From positions 558,001 to 622,000 of the forward strand of contig JAFAFR010000043.1 of NCBI GenBank assembly GCA_023423405.1: DNA of 64,000 nt, written 5' to 3'. The position numbers and the translations under genes are program-made. The notes beneath the pieces were generated by a model. It did no database searches, was not told the DNA's origin, and was given only the letters and a program-made list of their open reading frames with translations. This DNA is from Bacteroidota bacterium (GTDB lineage Bacteria; Bacteroidota; Bacteroidia; Chitinophagales; Chitinophagaceae). Below, in pieces: positions 9,032-16,487 of this stretch (position 1 is its first letter; each line of letters starts with the position of its first letter).

Positions 9032-9795
9032 GCATTGACAAGATTAGCAAGACGCTCAAGCTAAAGTTCCCGGCCCATCTCGTTGATGTGTTACTAGAGA
9101 CATACCAGGAACAGAAGCGAAACTTTTACTTGGGAAATCTTCGGCCCAATGAAGTGGAAGGAGGGCGCTTTTCAGAAGCAGCATTCCGTATGTTGGAGCA
9201 TGTGACAACAGGTACGTTCACTGCGATCGGTAGCCCTTTGGATACCGAAGCCATCATACGTAGGTTACAAAAATTATCGGTAGGCTCTTTCAGTGATTCT
9301 ATACGCCTACACATTCCCAGAATGCTGCGGGTTGTGTACGATATCCGTAACAAGCGCGACGCCGCACACCTAGCCGACGGGATTGATCCTAACCTGCAGG
9401 ATTCTTGCTTTGTCTTCAGTGCGCTGGATTGGGTGTTGGCAGAGTTTATCAGAATAACCGGTTCCATTCCACCGGATGAAGCGTACGCATTAGTGAGAGA
9501 GGTAATAGTACAGGCCATTCCGGTTATCGAAGACTTTGACGGATTCTTAAAAACGCTCAAGCCATCGTTAAAGGTGAGTGACCGTGTTCTTGTCTTGCTG
9601 TATCATCAAGGCACTTTAGGAGCCAGCGATGCGCAACTTAGTACTTGGCTAAAACCTTCGCAGCGGAAAAATTTAAACCGGACGCTGACGCAAATGGTTC
9701 TTGAAAAAGATCTGCTAGTGCAGGTCGGAGGCTTGTATAAAATCACGCGGCGAGGAATTCAGGAAGTCCAGAAAAGAAAGCTGTTGGAGCCATAG
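9028..9795 (+). CDS. Cassette protein 4: HEPN-like domain with R-x6-H motif and C-terminal winged helix
   Basis: 255 residues. The N-terminal two thirds are alpha-helical. It contains VEGGRFSEAAFRML (43-56) and RNKRDAAH at 107-114, that is R107-N108 with H114; this fits the R-(polar)-x4-6-H motif of HEPN nucleases, whose members cut RNA in toxin-antitoxin, Abi and CRISPR-linked systems. The helix after it (SALDWVLAEFIRI) is also HEPN-like. Residues 181-250 resemble a winged helix (VLVLLYHQGTLGASDAQLSTWL... GGLYKITRRGIQEV). It overlaps gene 3 by 4 bases. Ribonuclease activity is inferred from one motif and helical context only; an inactive or sensing HEPN domain is possible. Confidence 0.72.
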   Translation: MSIDKISKTLKLKFPAHLVDVLLETYQEQKRNFYLGNLRPNEVEGGRFSEAAFRMLEHVTTGTFTAIGSPLDTEAIIRRLQKLSVGSFSDSIRLHIPRMLRVVYDIRNKRDAAHLADGIDPNLQDSCFVFSALDWVLAEFIRITGSIPPDEAYALVREVIVQAIPVIEDFDGFLKTLKPSLKVSDRVLVLLYHQGTLGASDAQLSTWLKPSQRKNLNRTLTQMVLEKDLLVQVGGLYKITRRGIQEVQKRKLLEP

Positions 9796-9858
9796 ACAAC
9801 GTAAAAAAACGATCGAAACCTTTTCCCTTTTTGAGTAAATAATTAAACAGCGATAAGA

Positions 9859-11049
9859 ATGGAAAGTTTAACGTGTAATGTATGCAGCATGAGTATTAAT
9901 GGCAATGCATGCTTTTGTCCTGAATGCGGGCAACAGGTCAGATGTAAATGCTGCAGCGCGAACCTTGTTCCCAATGCTAAATTTTGTCAAGCCTGCGGTG
10001 AAAGCCTTCAACAAAGAACGGCACCTCAACCGGCGGCGACGAAGAATACGTTGAAGTACCATCGCAAAGGAGACGAGATACTTTACGAAGCTTCCCTCAA
10101 CGATGATGTCGCTAAGGACGGCATTTCCGCCTTATTGGATAAAATAGCAAATACTTCGCGGGTCGAATACAAGCCATTACATGCAGGCACCAATGGCCAA
10201 ATCGTTGCCCTTACTGGTGGAAGCGAGAAGCATTATTCAGCAGAAGACCAAACGTTTGAGGTAACTGAAAAGAACCAGGAAAGCACCCTTGACAAGGTAG
10301 AAACCAGCAAAGAAGAATTCCCTCATATTGCCGACTTGGAAAAAACTTTAGACTGCGGCGAGCAAGAATGGATTGCAATTTATGCGTTTTATGAAAGCGA
10401 ATATGCAACGAATACCTTTTCAAGGAAAGCGGTTTATGACAGGTACATGGCAAAGCGGAGAACAGAAGGGCGAGTAAGGGATTTTCCAATTCGTTGGAAC
10501 CGACTTTCTAAACACTATTTCAGAACGGTCAATGAAGCAGAGGTCAAGTTTAACCAGAAAAAAATGCCCGATATCAAAAATTTGATCTTGGGTTTGCGAA
10601 AAAGCGAAGCCCGCAGTGCCAGCGGTCAATTAAAGAAGCAAGAAAAGCCTGGTACAGAAGGCTGCGCAGCAAATGGTTCTAAGTCGAAACCGAAGAAAAC
10701 GAAAGCCATCCAGATTGAAAAGTTCGACCTTCACAAAGCCGGTGATATACCCTCTCTCGACGACTTTTTAAAGGCAAAGGTGCCGGGGAAAGCCACCGCT
10801 AATGTGATTGCCGTAATCGCCTATTACATTACAGTTATTAAGGGTGCAGAAACTTTTTCAGAAGGAAACATTGATTATGCTTATCGCACCTTGGGCCTCA
10901 AGAGACGCCCAACTTATTTGCATCAGATTTTAATCAATGCAAAAAACCAGCAAGACTTTTTTGAGCCTGCGGACGCATATGGCGTATGGAGGCTAACAAG
11001 GACCGGTGAAATTTTCGTGGAGGAAAAATTACCACTAAAAGTAAACTAA
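9859..11049 (+). CDS. Cassette protein 5: double zinc ribbon with two winged-helix-like domains
   Basis: 396 residues. Residues 6-46 hold two CxxC-CxxC zinc ribbons: C6/C9 with C20/C23, and C29/C32 with C43/C46 (CQACGESL). A variable linker follows. Residues about 165-232 (EWIAIYAFYESEYATNTFSRKAVYD) and 298-393 (LDDFLKAK, IAVIAYYITV, ETFSEGNID, WRLTRTGEIFVEE) are two copies of the domain found in cassette proteins 2 and 3. The linker between them is Lys-rich (about 245-285). It starts 63 bases after gene 4, the largest gap in the run, and a frameshifted sixth gene starts 2 bases after its stop. It probably binds nucleic acid or partner proteins; no family name is claimed. Confidence 0.75.
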   Translation: MESLTCNVCSMSINGNACFCPECGQQVRCKCCSANLVPNAKFCQACGESLQQRTAPQPAATKNTLKYHRKGDEILYEASLNDDVAKDGISALLDKIANTSRVEYKPLHAGTNGQIVALTGGSEKHYSAEDQTFEVTEKNQESTLDKVETSKEEFPHIADLEKTLDCGEQEWIAIYAFYESEYATNTFSRKAVYDRYMAKRRTEGRVRDFPIRWNRLSKHYFRTVNEAEVKFNQKKMPDIKNLILGLRKSEARSASGQLKKQEKPGTEGCAANGSKSKPKKTKAIQIEKFDLHKAGDIPSLDDFLKAKVPGKATANVIAVIAYYITVIKGAETFSEGNIDYAYRTLGLKRRPTYLHQILINAKNQQDFFEPADAYGVWRLTRTGEIFVEEKLPLKVN

Positions 11050-11051
11050 AA

Positions 11052-11266
11052 GTGACAATTACAAGACTACTGGATAAGACCGATGGCTTCGAAAAGCTCT
11101 CCCGAAAAGAACAGGTAAAGCCCATGAGTTTTTTCTTTCAGCCGATAATCAAAGTGAAACGTTTGTACCCAAAGATGTTTCCGACTGTTTATGGTAATGA
11201 ATGCGCGTAAAACCTTCCCGAAACACCACAAATGGTCAAGAAAGGGGAACAGTTGATATTAATTGA
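11052..11266 (+). pseudogene. Frameshifted remnant of a sixth cassette gene
   Basis: A GTG two bases after the stop of gene 5 opens the frame VTITRLLDKTDGFEKLSRKE followed by QVKPMSFFF. Near the T-rich stretch at 11128-11138 the likely coding frame shifts; the other frame continues DNQSETFVPKDVSDCLW to a stop at 11195-11197. SRKEQVK...SFFF...ETFVPKDVSDC matches the helix, YYL and F-T units of the shared cassette domain, so one ancestral gene appears to be split. A further shift near 11190-11205 leads into RVKPSRNTTNGQ and a stop at 11264-11266. Decay, a sequencing error at a homopolymer, or frameshifting could each explain it; two interruptions favour decay. Confidence 0.5.
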
Positions 11267-11313
11267 TGCATAGCGTATCTGTAGATGCCCCTTAAACCCG
11301 AAACTTTAGGCAT

Positions 11314-11339
11314 AAAAAAAGCGACCTAGGTCGCTTTTT
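11314..11339 (-). terminator. Intrinsic terminator of tRNA-Lys
   Basis: Perfect palindrome GCGACCTAGGTCGC at 11321-11334, flanked by five A on the left and five T on the right, so it can act in both directions. It lies 3 bases beyond the 3' end of the tRNA-Lys gene. Confidence 0.8.
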
Positions 11340-11341
11340 AG

Positions 11342-11414
11342 TGATCCCGCTGGGACTCGAACCCAGGGCCCATACATTAAAAGTGTATTGCTCTACCAGC
11401 TGAGCTACGGAATC
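11342..11414 (-). tRNA. tRNA-Lys (anticodon UUU)
   Basis: 73 nt. The acceptor stem pairs GATTCCG with CGGGATC (one G-T pair), followed by discriminator A. The D arm has AGCTCAGCTGGTAGAGC, the anticodon loop is CTTTTAA (anticodon TTT) and the T arm has GGTTCGAGTCC. CCA is not encoded. A promoter with exact consensus spacing lies upstream and a hairpin terminator follows. The accessory cassette begins just beyond its 3' end. Confidence 0.95.
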
Positions 11415-11434
11415 AACCCGTTTGTTTGGGAGTG

Positions 11435-11465
11435 CAAAAATAGGGATAAAACAATTCACCCCAAA
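11435..11465 (-). promoter_or_regulatory. Promoter of tRNA-Lys
   Basis: Read on the minus strand: TTTG at 11465-11462, a 19-base spacer, then TATTTTTG at 11442-11435, an exact match to TTTG-N19-TAnnTTTG. The mature tRNA begins 20 bases downstream. Confidence 0.8.
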
Positions 11466-11540
11466 TTTTTTATGGGAATTTTCCAGAAAGAATTCCATCA
11501 CATCCTCCCGGTAACCAACAAGCTTACAATAGTTTATGCT

Positions 11541-11571
11541 TTTGCAGGCCGCCTAATTTTGGCTAGGTTTG
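11541..11571 (+). promoter_or_regulatory. Promoter of the SDR-SAM hydrolase operon
   Basis: TTTG at 11541-11544, a 19-base spacer and TAGGTTTG at 11564-11571 match the Bacteroidota consensus exactly. A second perfect -7 box, TAATTTTG, sits at 11554-11561 but lacks a well-spaced upstream element. The SDR start codon is 22 bases downstream. Confidence 0.75.
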
Positions 11572-11593
11572 CGTTATAATATCCAGCAGCAAC

Positions 11594-12403
11594 ATGTCGT
11601 CGTTTTTCAGCAATAAGGTGGTGGCCATCACCGGAGGAAGTGAAGGAATCGGAAAAGCCCTGATCGATGCACTCGTGCCCCTCGGCGCCCGCATCGCCAC
11701 CTGCGGCCGCAATTTTGACAAGCTCTACAACCTCCAGTTGGAATACACCAGCGTGATGCTGCACACCGTAGTGGCCGACGTGAGCAAGGAAGCCGATTGC
11801 CGCAAATTCATCGACTCCACCCTCGAAACCTTCGGCCATATCGACATCCTCATCAACAACGCCGGCATCTCCATGCGCGCACTTTTTGAAGACCTCGATA
11901 CCGAAGTAATGCGCAAAGTGATGGACGTGAATTTCTTCGGCGCCGTCTACTGTGCCAAATACGCACTGCCCAGTCTCATTAGCCGCCAGGGCGTGGTGGT
12001 AGGCATTTCTTCCATCGCCGGCTACCGCGGACTGCCGGGCCGCACCGCCTACTCCGCCTCCAAATTCGCCCTCCAGGGCTGGCTCGAAGCACTGCGCACG
12101 GAAATGATCGACCACCAGGTGCACGTCATGTGGGTATCGCCCGGGTTCACCACCAGCAATATCCGCGTTGCCGCACTCAACGAAAACGCCCAGGCCCATG
12201 GCAACACTTCCATGGATGAAGCCGCCATGATGCCCGCCGCCGAATGCGCCGACCTCATCCTTAGGGCTATCGAAAAAAGAAAACGCACCGCCGTCCTCAC
12301 CTTCACGGACAAACGAACCGTGCTGATCAACCGCTTCTTTCCTTCCTGGGCCGACAAACTCACGCACCAGTTTTTTTTCAAAGACGGTAAACTGGTGAAA
12401 TAG
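11594..12403 (+). CDS. Short-chain dehydrogenase/reductase (SDR family)
   Basis: 269 residues, a classical single-domain SDR length. It has the N-terminal Rossmann motif ITGGSEGIGKAL (TGxxxGIG), the NNAG motif in INNAGISMRALF, and the catalytic Ser-Tyr-Lys triad (GISSIAGYRG and YSASK). It should use NAD(P)(H) to interconvert an alcohol and a ketone; the C-terminal part (RFFPSWADKLTHQFF) resembles membrane-facing SDRs such as 3-ketosphinganine reductase-like proteins, but the substrate is not deducible. Its stop codon overlaps the GTG start of the next gene by one base, so the two are co-translated from the promoter at 11541. Confidence 0.9.
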   Translation: MSSFFSNKVVAITGGSEGIGKALIDALVPLGARIATCGRNFDKLYNLQLEYTSVMLHTVVADVSKEADCRKFIDSTLETFGHIDILINNAGISMRALFEDLDTEVMRKVMDVNFFGAVYCAKYALPSLISRQGVVVGISSIAGYRGLPGRTAYSASKFALQGWLEALRTEMIDHQVHVMWVSPGFTTSNIRVAALNENAQAHGNTSMDEAAMMPAAECADLILRAIEKRKRTAVLTFTDKRTVLINRFFPSWADKLTHQFFFKDGKLVK

Positions 12404-13314
12404 TGGCGCTGATCACGCTCAGTTCCGATATAGGGTACCAGGACTACCTCGTGGGAGCCATCAAAGGCAGGCTGCTCCAGCTCGATCCCGCCTCGCAGAT
12501 CGTGGACATCAGCCATGCCATCCCCCCTTTCAACTATCCGCAGGCTGCCTATATCTGCAGGAACGCCTTCCGGCACTTTCCTGAGCACAGCTTCCACATC
12601 GTACTGGTGAATCTCTTCGAGAAAAAGCCCACCCAGCTACTCCTGGCCTACCACCGGGGCCAGTATATTCTCTGCGCCGACAACGGTCTCATCACCATGA
12701 TCCTGGAAGAAAAGCCCGAAATGATCATCGGCCTGCCTACCGGAACCGGCGAACAACTCAGCAGTGAAGCCCGCAGCAGCGAGCCCCAAAGCCATGATTC
12801 CCACCCCGGCGAAACCGCCGGCGCCGGATCGCGCCACACCACCCGCCGCGACACCCTCCACTGCGCCACCCTCTTCGGACAAGCCATCCGCGCCATCAAC
12901 CAGGGCACCCCCCTGCAGCAGATCGGGCAACCAGATCCGCCCTATGCCGAAAAGAACCCCCTCCGCCCCCTGCTCAGCGAAGCCTGGATCGAAGGACAGA
13001 TCATATATATAGATAATTTCGAAAACGTAGTGGTGAACATCACCCGCGAACAATTCGAATCACAGCGCCGGGGCCGCCGCTTCCAGATCGTTTTCAAGCG
13101 CGACGAAGTGATCGAAAAGATCTCCGAAACCTACGCCGACGTGCCTGAGGGAGAAAAACTGGCCCTCTTCAATGCCGCCGGTTACCTCGAAATTGCCATC
13201 AATAAAGGCAATGCCGCCGGCCTCTTCGGCCTGCAGGGCTACCTCGAGCAGGCCCAGAACACTTACCTGCAAAACAGGCTTTTTTATCAGACCGTAAAGA
13301 TCTTTTTCCAATAA
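12403..13314 (+). CDS. SAM hydrolase / SAM hydroxide adenosyltransferase family protein (DUF62)
   Basis: 303 residues from GTG. The start ALITLSSDIGYQDYLVGAIKG and the ISHAIPPFNYPQAAY segment are the family signature; CADNGLIT and YIDNFENVVVNI mark the rest of the N-domain and the junction to the C-domain. Members bind S-adenosylmethionine and attack it with hydroxide, giving adenosine and methionine (related enzymes use halide). Residues about 117-149 are a low-complexity Ser/Glu/His/Arg-rich insertion (EARSSEPQSHD...) between two otherwise contiguous family blocks. It is coupled to the SDR gene by a one-base overlap. Confidence 0.88.
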   Translation: MALITLSSDIGYQDYLVGAIKGRLLQLDPASQIVDISHAIPPFNYPQAAYICRNAFRHFPEHSFHIVLVNLFEKKPTQLLLAYHRGQYILCADNGLITMILEEKPEMIIGLPTGTGEQLSSEARSSEPQSHDSHPGETAGAGSRHTTRRDTLHCATLFGQAIRAINQGTPLQQIGQPDPPYAEKNPLRPLLSEAWIEGQIIYIDNFENVVVNITREQFESQRRGRRFQIVFKRDEVIEKISETYADVPEGEKLALFNAAGYLEIAINKGNAAGLFGLQGYLEQAQNTYLQNRLFYQTVKIFFQ

Positions 13315-13343
13315 ATGCTACATATTTGCCATTCGCGTAGCCT

Positions 13344-13351
13344 TATATTTG
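13344..13351 (+). promoter_or_regulatory. -7 promoter element before the DUF2723 gene
   Basis: TATATTTG matches TAnnTTTG exactly and is 25 bases before the start codon. The upstream TTTG (13325-13328) is only 15 bases away, shorter than usual. Confidence 0.5.
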
Positions 13352-13376
13352 CTTCGCTTTTCTAAACCAATGCTTT

Positions 13377-16300
13377 ATGAATTTTAAGAGAGTAAACAAT
13401 ATTGCCGGCTGGATCATTTGTGCGATTGCCTGTGCCGTTTACCTGCTGACAATGGAAGCCACCGCCAGTCTATGGGATTGTGGCGAGTTTATTTCCAGCG
13501 TATATAAACTCCAGGTCCCCCACCCCCCCGGGGCGCCCCTCTTTGTATTGCTGGGCCGCTTCTTTGTAACCATCTTCGGCGGCTCCAACCCCGCTAAAGC
13601 CGTTAACATCATGAGCGCCCTGGCCAGCGGCTTCACCATCCTCTTCCTGTTCTGGACCATCACCCATTTTGCCCGCAAACTGGTAGCCGGCAGCAACACC
13701 GAGCCCACCGGCCAGCAGAGCATCGCCATCATCGCCGCCGGTGCTGTTGGCGCACTCGCTTATACCTTTTCCGATTCCTTCTGGTTCAGCGCCGTAGAAG
13801 GCGAAGTGTACGCCCTCTCCTCTTTCTTCACCGCCATCGTATTCTGGGCCATCCTGAAATGGGAACGACATGCCGACGACCCGGGCTCCGATCGCTGGAT
13901 CGTATTCATCTTTTTCATGATGGGCCTCTCCATCGGTGTGCACCTGCTCAACCTGCTGACCATTCCAGCCATCGTGCTCGTATACTATTTCAAACGCTAC
14001 CAGCCCACTACCTGGGGAACCATCTGGGCCTTCATCGCCGGCTGTATCATCACCGGCTTTGTGCAGGTAGTAGTGATCCAGTGGACCGTAAAAGCCGCCG
14101 GTTGGTTCGACATCCGCTTCGTAAACGGACTGGGTATGCCCTTCTTCAGCGGCTTCATTTTCTTCTTTGTATTCCTCACCTTCCTGCTCTGGTTCGGCCT
14201 TCGCTACGCCCAGCGCAAACACTGGAACTTCCTGCGCCTGGGGATCTGGTGCGCCATCTTCATGCTGCTGGGCTATTCCAGCTACCTCACCACCATGATC
14301 CGCTCCAACGCCAACCCGGCCGTGGACATGTACAATGTGGACAACCCCAACTCGCTCGTGGGCTACCTGGGCCGCGATCAGTACGGTGATTTCCCGCTCC
14401 TTTACGGACAGGTATTTACCGCTTCTCCCGAAACCTACGAGGAAGGCGCCATGAAATACACCAAAGGACCCAAGTCGTACGTAGCAACGGGGCGCGACAT
14501 CAAACCCGCCTACAAGCCCGAAGACAAAATGCTCTTTCCCCGCGTATGGGACGCCAGTAACGACCAGGGACACGCGACATTTTACAAAGAATGGCTGGGA
14601 CTGGCCGATGGCGAAAGGCCCAGCATGGGCGATAACATCCGCTTCTTCTGGACCTACCAGCTCAACTGGATGTACTGGCGCTATTTCATGTGGAATTTTG
14701 CCGGCAAGCAGAACGATATTCAGGGCTTTGGGAATGTGCGCGACGGGAACTGGATCACAGGCATCGCGCCCTTCGACAATGCCAGGCTGGGAAACCAGTC
14801 GGCCATGCCCGACAGCATCAAACACAGCAAAGCCAATAACAAACTCTTTGCCCTCCCCTTCCTGCTGGGCATATTCGGCGCCATCTACCAGTATTTCGCC
14901 AACCGCCGCGATTTCTGGGTAACGGCCGCTCTCTTTTTCTTCACCGGCATCGCCATTGTGCTCTACCTTAACCAGGCCGGCAACCAACCCCGTGAGCGCG
15001 ACTACGCCTACGTGGGTTCGTTTTATGCCTTTGCCATCTGGATAGGCCTCGGCGTACTGCAGGTGCGTGAATGGATCCGCAAAAAAGCCAGCGAACCGGC
15101 TGCCAACTGGTCGGCCGCCCTGCTCTGCCTGGTGGCGGTTCCCATGATCATGGCCAACCAGGAATGGGACGACCACGACCGCAGCAAAAAAGTGCTGGCC
15201 CGCGACCTCGCCAAAGACTACCTCGAAAGCTGTCCGCCCAACGCCATCCTCTTCACCTATGGCGATAACGATACCTACCCGCTCTGGTACGCCCAGGAAG
15301 TGGAAGGCATTCGTCCCGATATCAGGGTGATCAACAACAGCCTGCTGGGCATCGACTGGTACATCAACCAGCTTCGCTACAAAGTGAACGAGAGCGCACC
15401 CATTGATGTCATCTGGAGCGAAGACCAGATCCGCGGCCGCAACCGCGACTACGTGGTGTACAATCCGCGCCCCGATGTGAACCAGGAAAAATTCTATGAT
15501 CTCTATGATGTGATGAAGAACATCGTGGGCAGCGACGATCCGGCTTTTAAAGTGCAACTGCAGGGTGGCGAAAGCATCAATTACCTGCCTGCCCGCAAAT
15601 ACGTACTGTCCGTGGACGAGCAACTCGTGCGCAGCAACGGCACCGTGAACGCCGACGACAGCGTTCTGAGCCAGGTACCGGTGGTGATCCCCGATAACAA
15701 GAACACCCTGCTCAAGAACGACCTGGCCATCCTCAACATCATTGCGGCCAATAAATGGAACCGGCCTGTTTGCTTCACCGCGCCCTATACGGCTTCCGAA
15801 CTGGGCTTTGGAAACTATGTGCGGAAAGATGGCCTCACCTACCGACTGGTACCCGTTGCCAATAACAACGGCGTGAATACGGAATGGATGGTGGATAAGC
15901 TGAAGAACAAATTCTCCTTCGGCAGCGCCGATATCCAGGGCGTGTATTTCGACGAGCAGAACCGCCTCCACCTCAACAGCATCCGCGCCGCTTTTGCCGA
16001 CGGCGCCGCCAGCCTGGCCGATAAGAACAGGAAGGACGAAGCCCGCCAGATACTCGACCGGGCCGATAAAGGCATCCTGGAAGTGAATATGCCCTATGCC
16101 ATGGTGAGCAAAAACAACCAGCACAATTATTTCAACTTCAAATTCCTGGAAGCCGCCTACAAGGCAGGCCATACCGAACTGGCCGGCCGCGTATCCCGCG
16201 AGCTGCACAAGGATTTCGAACAACAATTGAAATATTATGCACAACTGCCCGACAACAAGCAGGATGGCATGCGCAACGAAATAGCCGCCGCCCAGCAACT

Positions 16301-16412
16301 CCTGCAAATGCTGGATGCACTTGACAACAGTTATAAGGCCGGCAGCTCCCTGCAGCAGTCCCCGGAAGGCGGCGCAACAGCGGCACCTGCCGACAGTCCT
16401 GTTAAAAAATAA
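13377..16412 (+). CDS. DUF2723 polytopic membrane protein (glycosyltransferase-like)
   Basis: 1011 residues. The N-terminal half is polytopic, beginning with NIAGWIICAIACAVYLLTMEATASLWDCGEF; the acidic WDCGEF in the first loop and HPPGAPLF are typical of DUF2723 and resemble the first-loop acidic motif of PMT-like glycosyltransferases. Further helices run to about residue 560 (QPRERDYAYVGSFYAF). The C-terminal 400 residues are soluble, with ILFTYGDNDTYPLWYAQEV and a helical tail rich in Ala/Glu. Such proteins are common in Bacteroidota and are proposed to move sugars onto proteins or lipids at the membrane; this has not been read from the sequence. It has its own promoter element and is followed by a terminator. 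Confidence 0.88.
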   Translation: MNFKRVNNIAGWIICAIACAVYLLTMEATASLWDCGEFISSVYKLQVPHPPGAPLFVLLGRFFVTIFGGSNPAKAVNIMSALASGFTILFLFWTITHFARKLVAGSNTEPTGQQSIAIIAAGAVGALAYTFSDSFWFSAVEGEVYALSSFFTAIVFWAILKWERHADDPGSDRWIVFIFFMMGLSIGVHLLNLLTIPAIVLVYYFKRYQPTTWGTIWAFIAGCIITGFVQVVVIQWTVKAAGWFDIRFVNGLGMPFFSGFIFFFVFLTFLLWFGLRYAQRKHWNFLRLGIWCAIFMLLGYSSYLTTMIRSNANPAVDMYNVDNPNSLVGYLGRDQYGDFPLLYGQVFTASPETYEEGAMKYTKGPKSYVATGRDIKPAYKPEDKMLFPRVWDASNDQGHATFYKEWLGLADGERPSMGDNIRFFWTYQLNWMYWRYFMWNFAGKQNDIQGFGNVRDGNWITGIAPFDNARLGNQSAMPDSIKHSKANNKLFALPFLLGIFGAIYQYFANRRDFWVTAALFFFTGIAIVLYLNQAGNQPRERDYAYVGSFYAFAIWIGLGVLQVREWIRKKASEPAANWSAALLCLVAVPMIMANQEWDDHDRSKKVLARDLAKDYLESCPPNAILFTYGDNDTYPLWYAQEVEGIRPDIRVINNSLLGIDWYINQLRYKVNESAPIDVIWSEDQIRGRNRDYVVYNPRPDVNQEKFYDLYDVMKNIVGSDDPAFKVQLQGGESINYLPARKYVLSVDEQLVRSNGTVNADDSVLSQVPVVIPDNKNTLLKNDLAILNIIAANKWNRPVCFTAPYTASELGFGNYVRKDGLTYRLVPVANNNGVNTEWMVDKLKNKFSFGSADIQGVYFDEQNRLHLNSIRAAFADGAASLADKNRKDEARQILDRADKGILEVNMPYAMVSKNNQHNYFNFKFLEAAYKAGHTELAGRVSRELHKDFEQQLKYYAQLPDNKQDGMRNEIAAAQQLLQMLDALDNSYKAGSSLQQSPEGGATAAPADSPVKK

Positions 16413-16433
16413 ACCTCCGGAAGAAGGAACCGA

Positions 16434-16462
16434 CGGGAGCTGAACACCAGCTCCCGTTTTTT
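16434..16462 (+). terminator. Intrinsic terminator after the DUF2723 gene
   Basis: Nine-base perfect stem CGGGAGCTG (16434-16442) and CAGCTCCCG (16448-16456), loop AACAC, followed by six T. Confidence 0.85.
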
Positions 16463-16487
16463 GTTATATTGTGTGGAGGGAATTTGT

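Noticed and set aside
13470..16307. 945-codon minus-strand frame inside the DUF2723 gene
   Set aside because: It is antisense to a well-supported gene; high G+C at third positions gives long open antisense frames, and its product has no domain, only Gly/Ala/Val-rich text.
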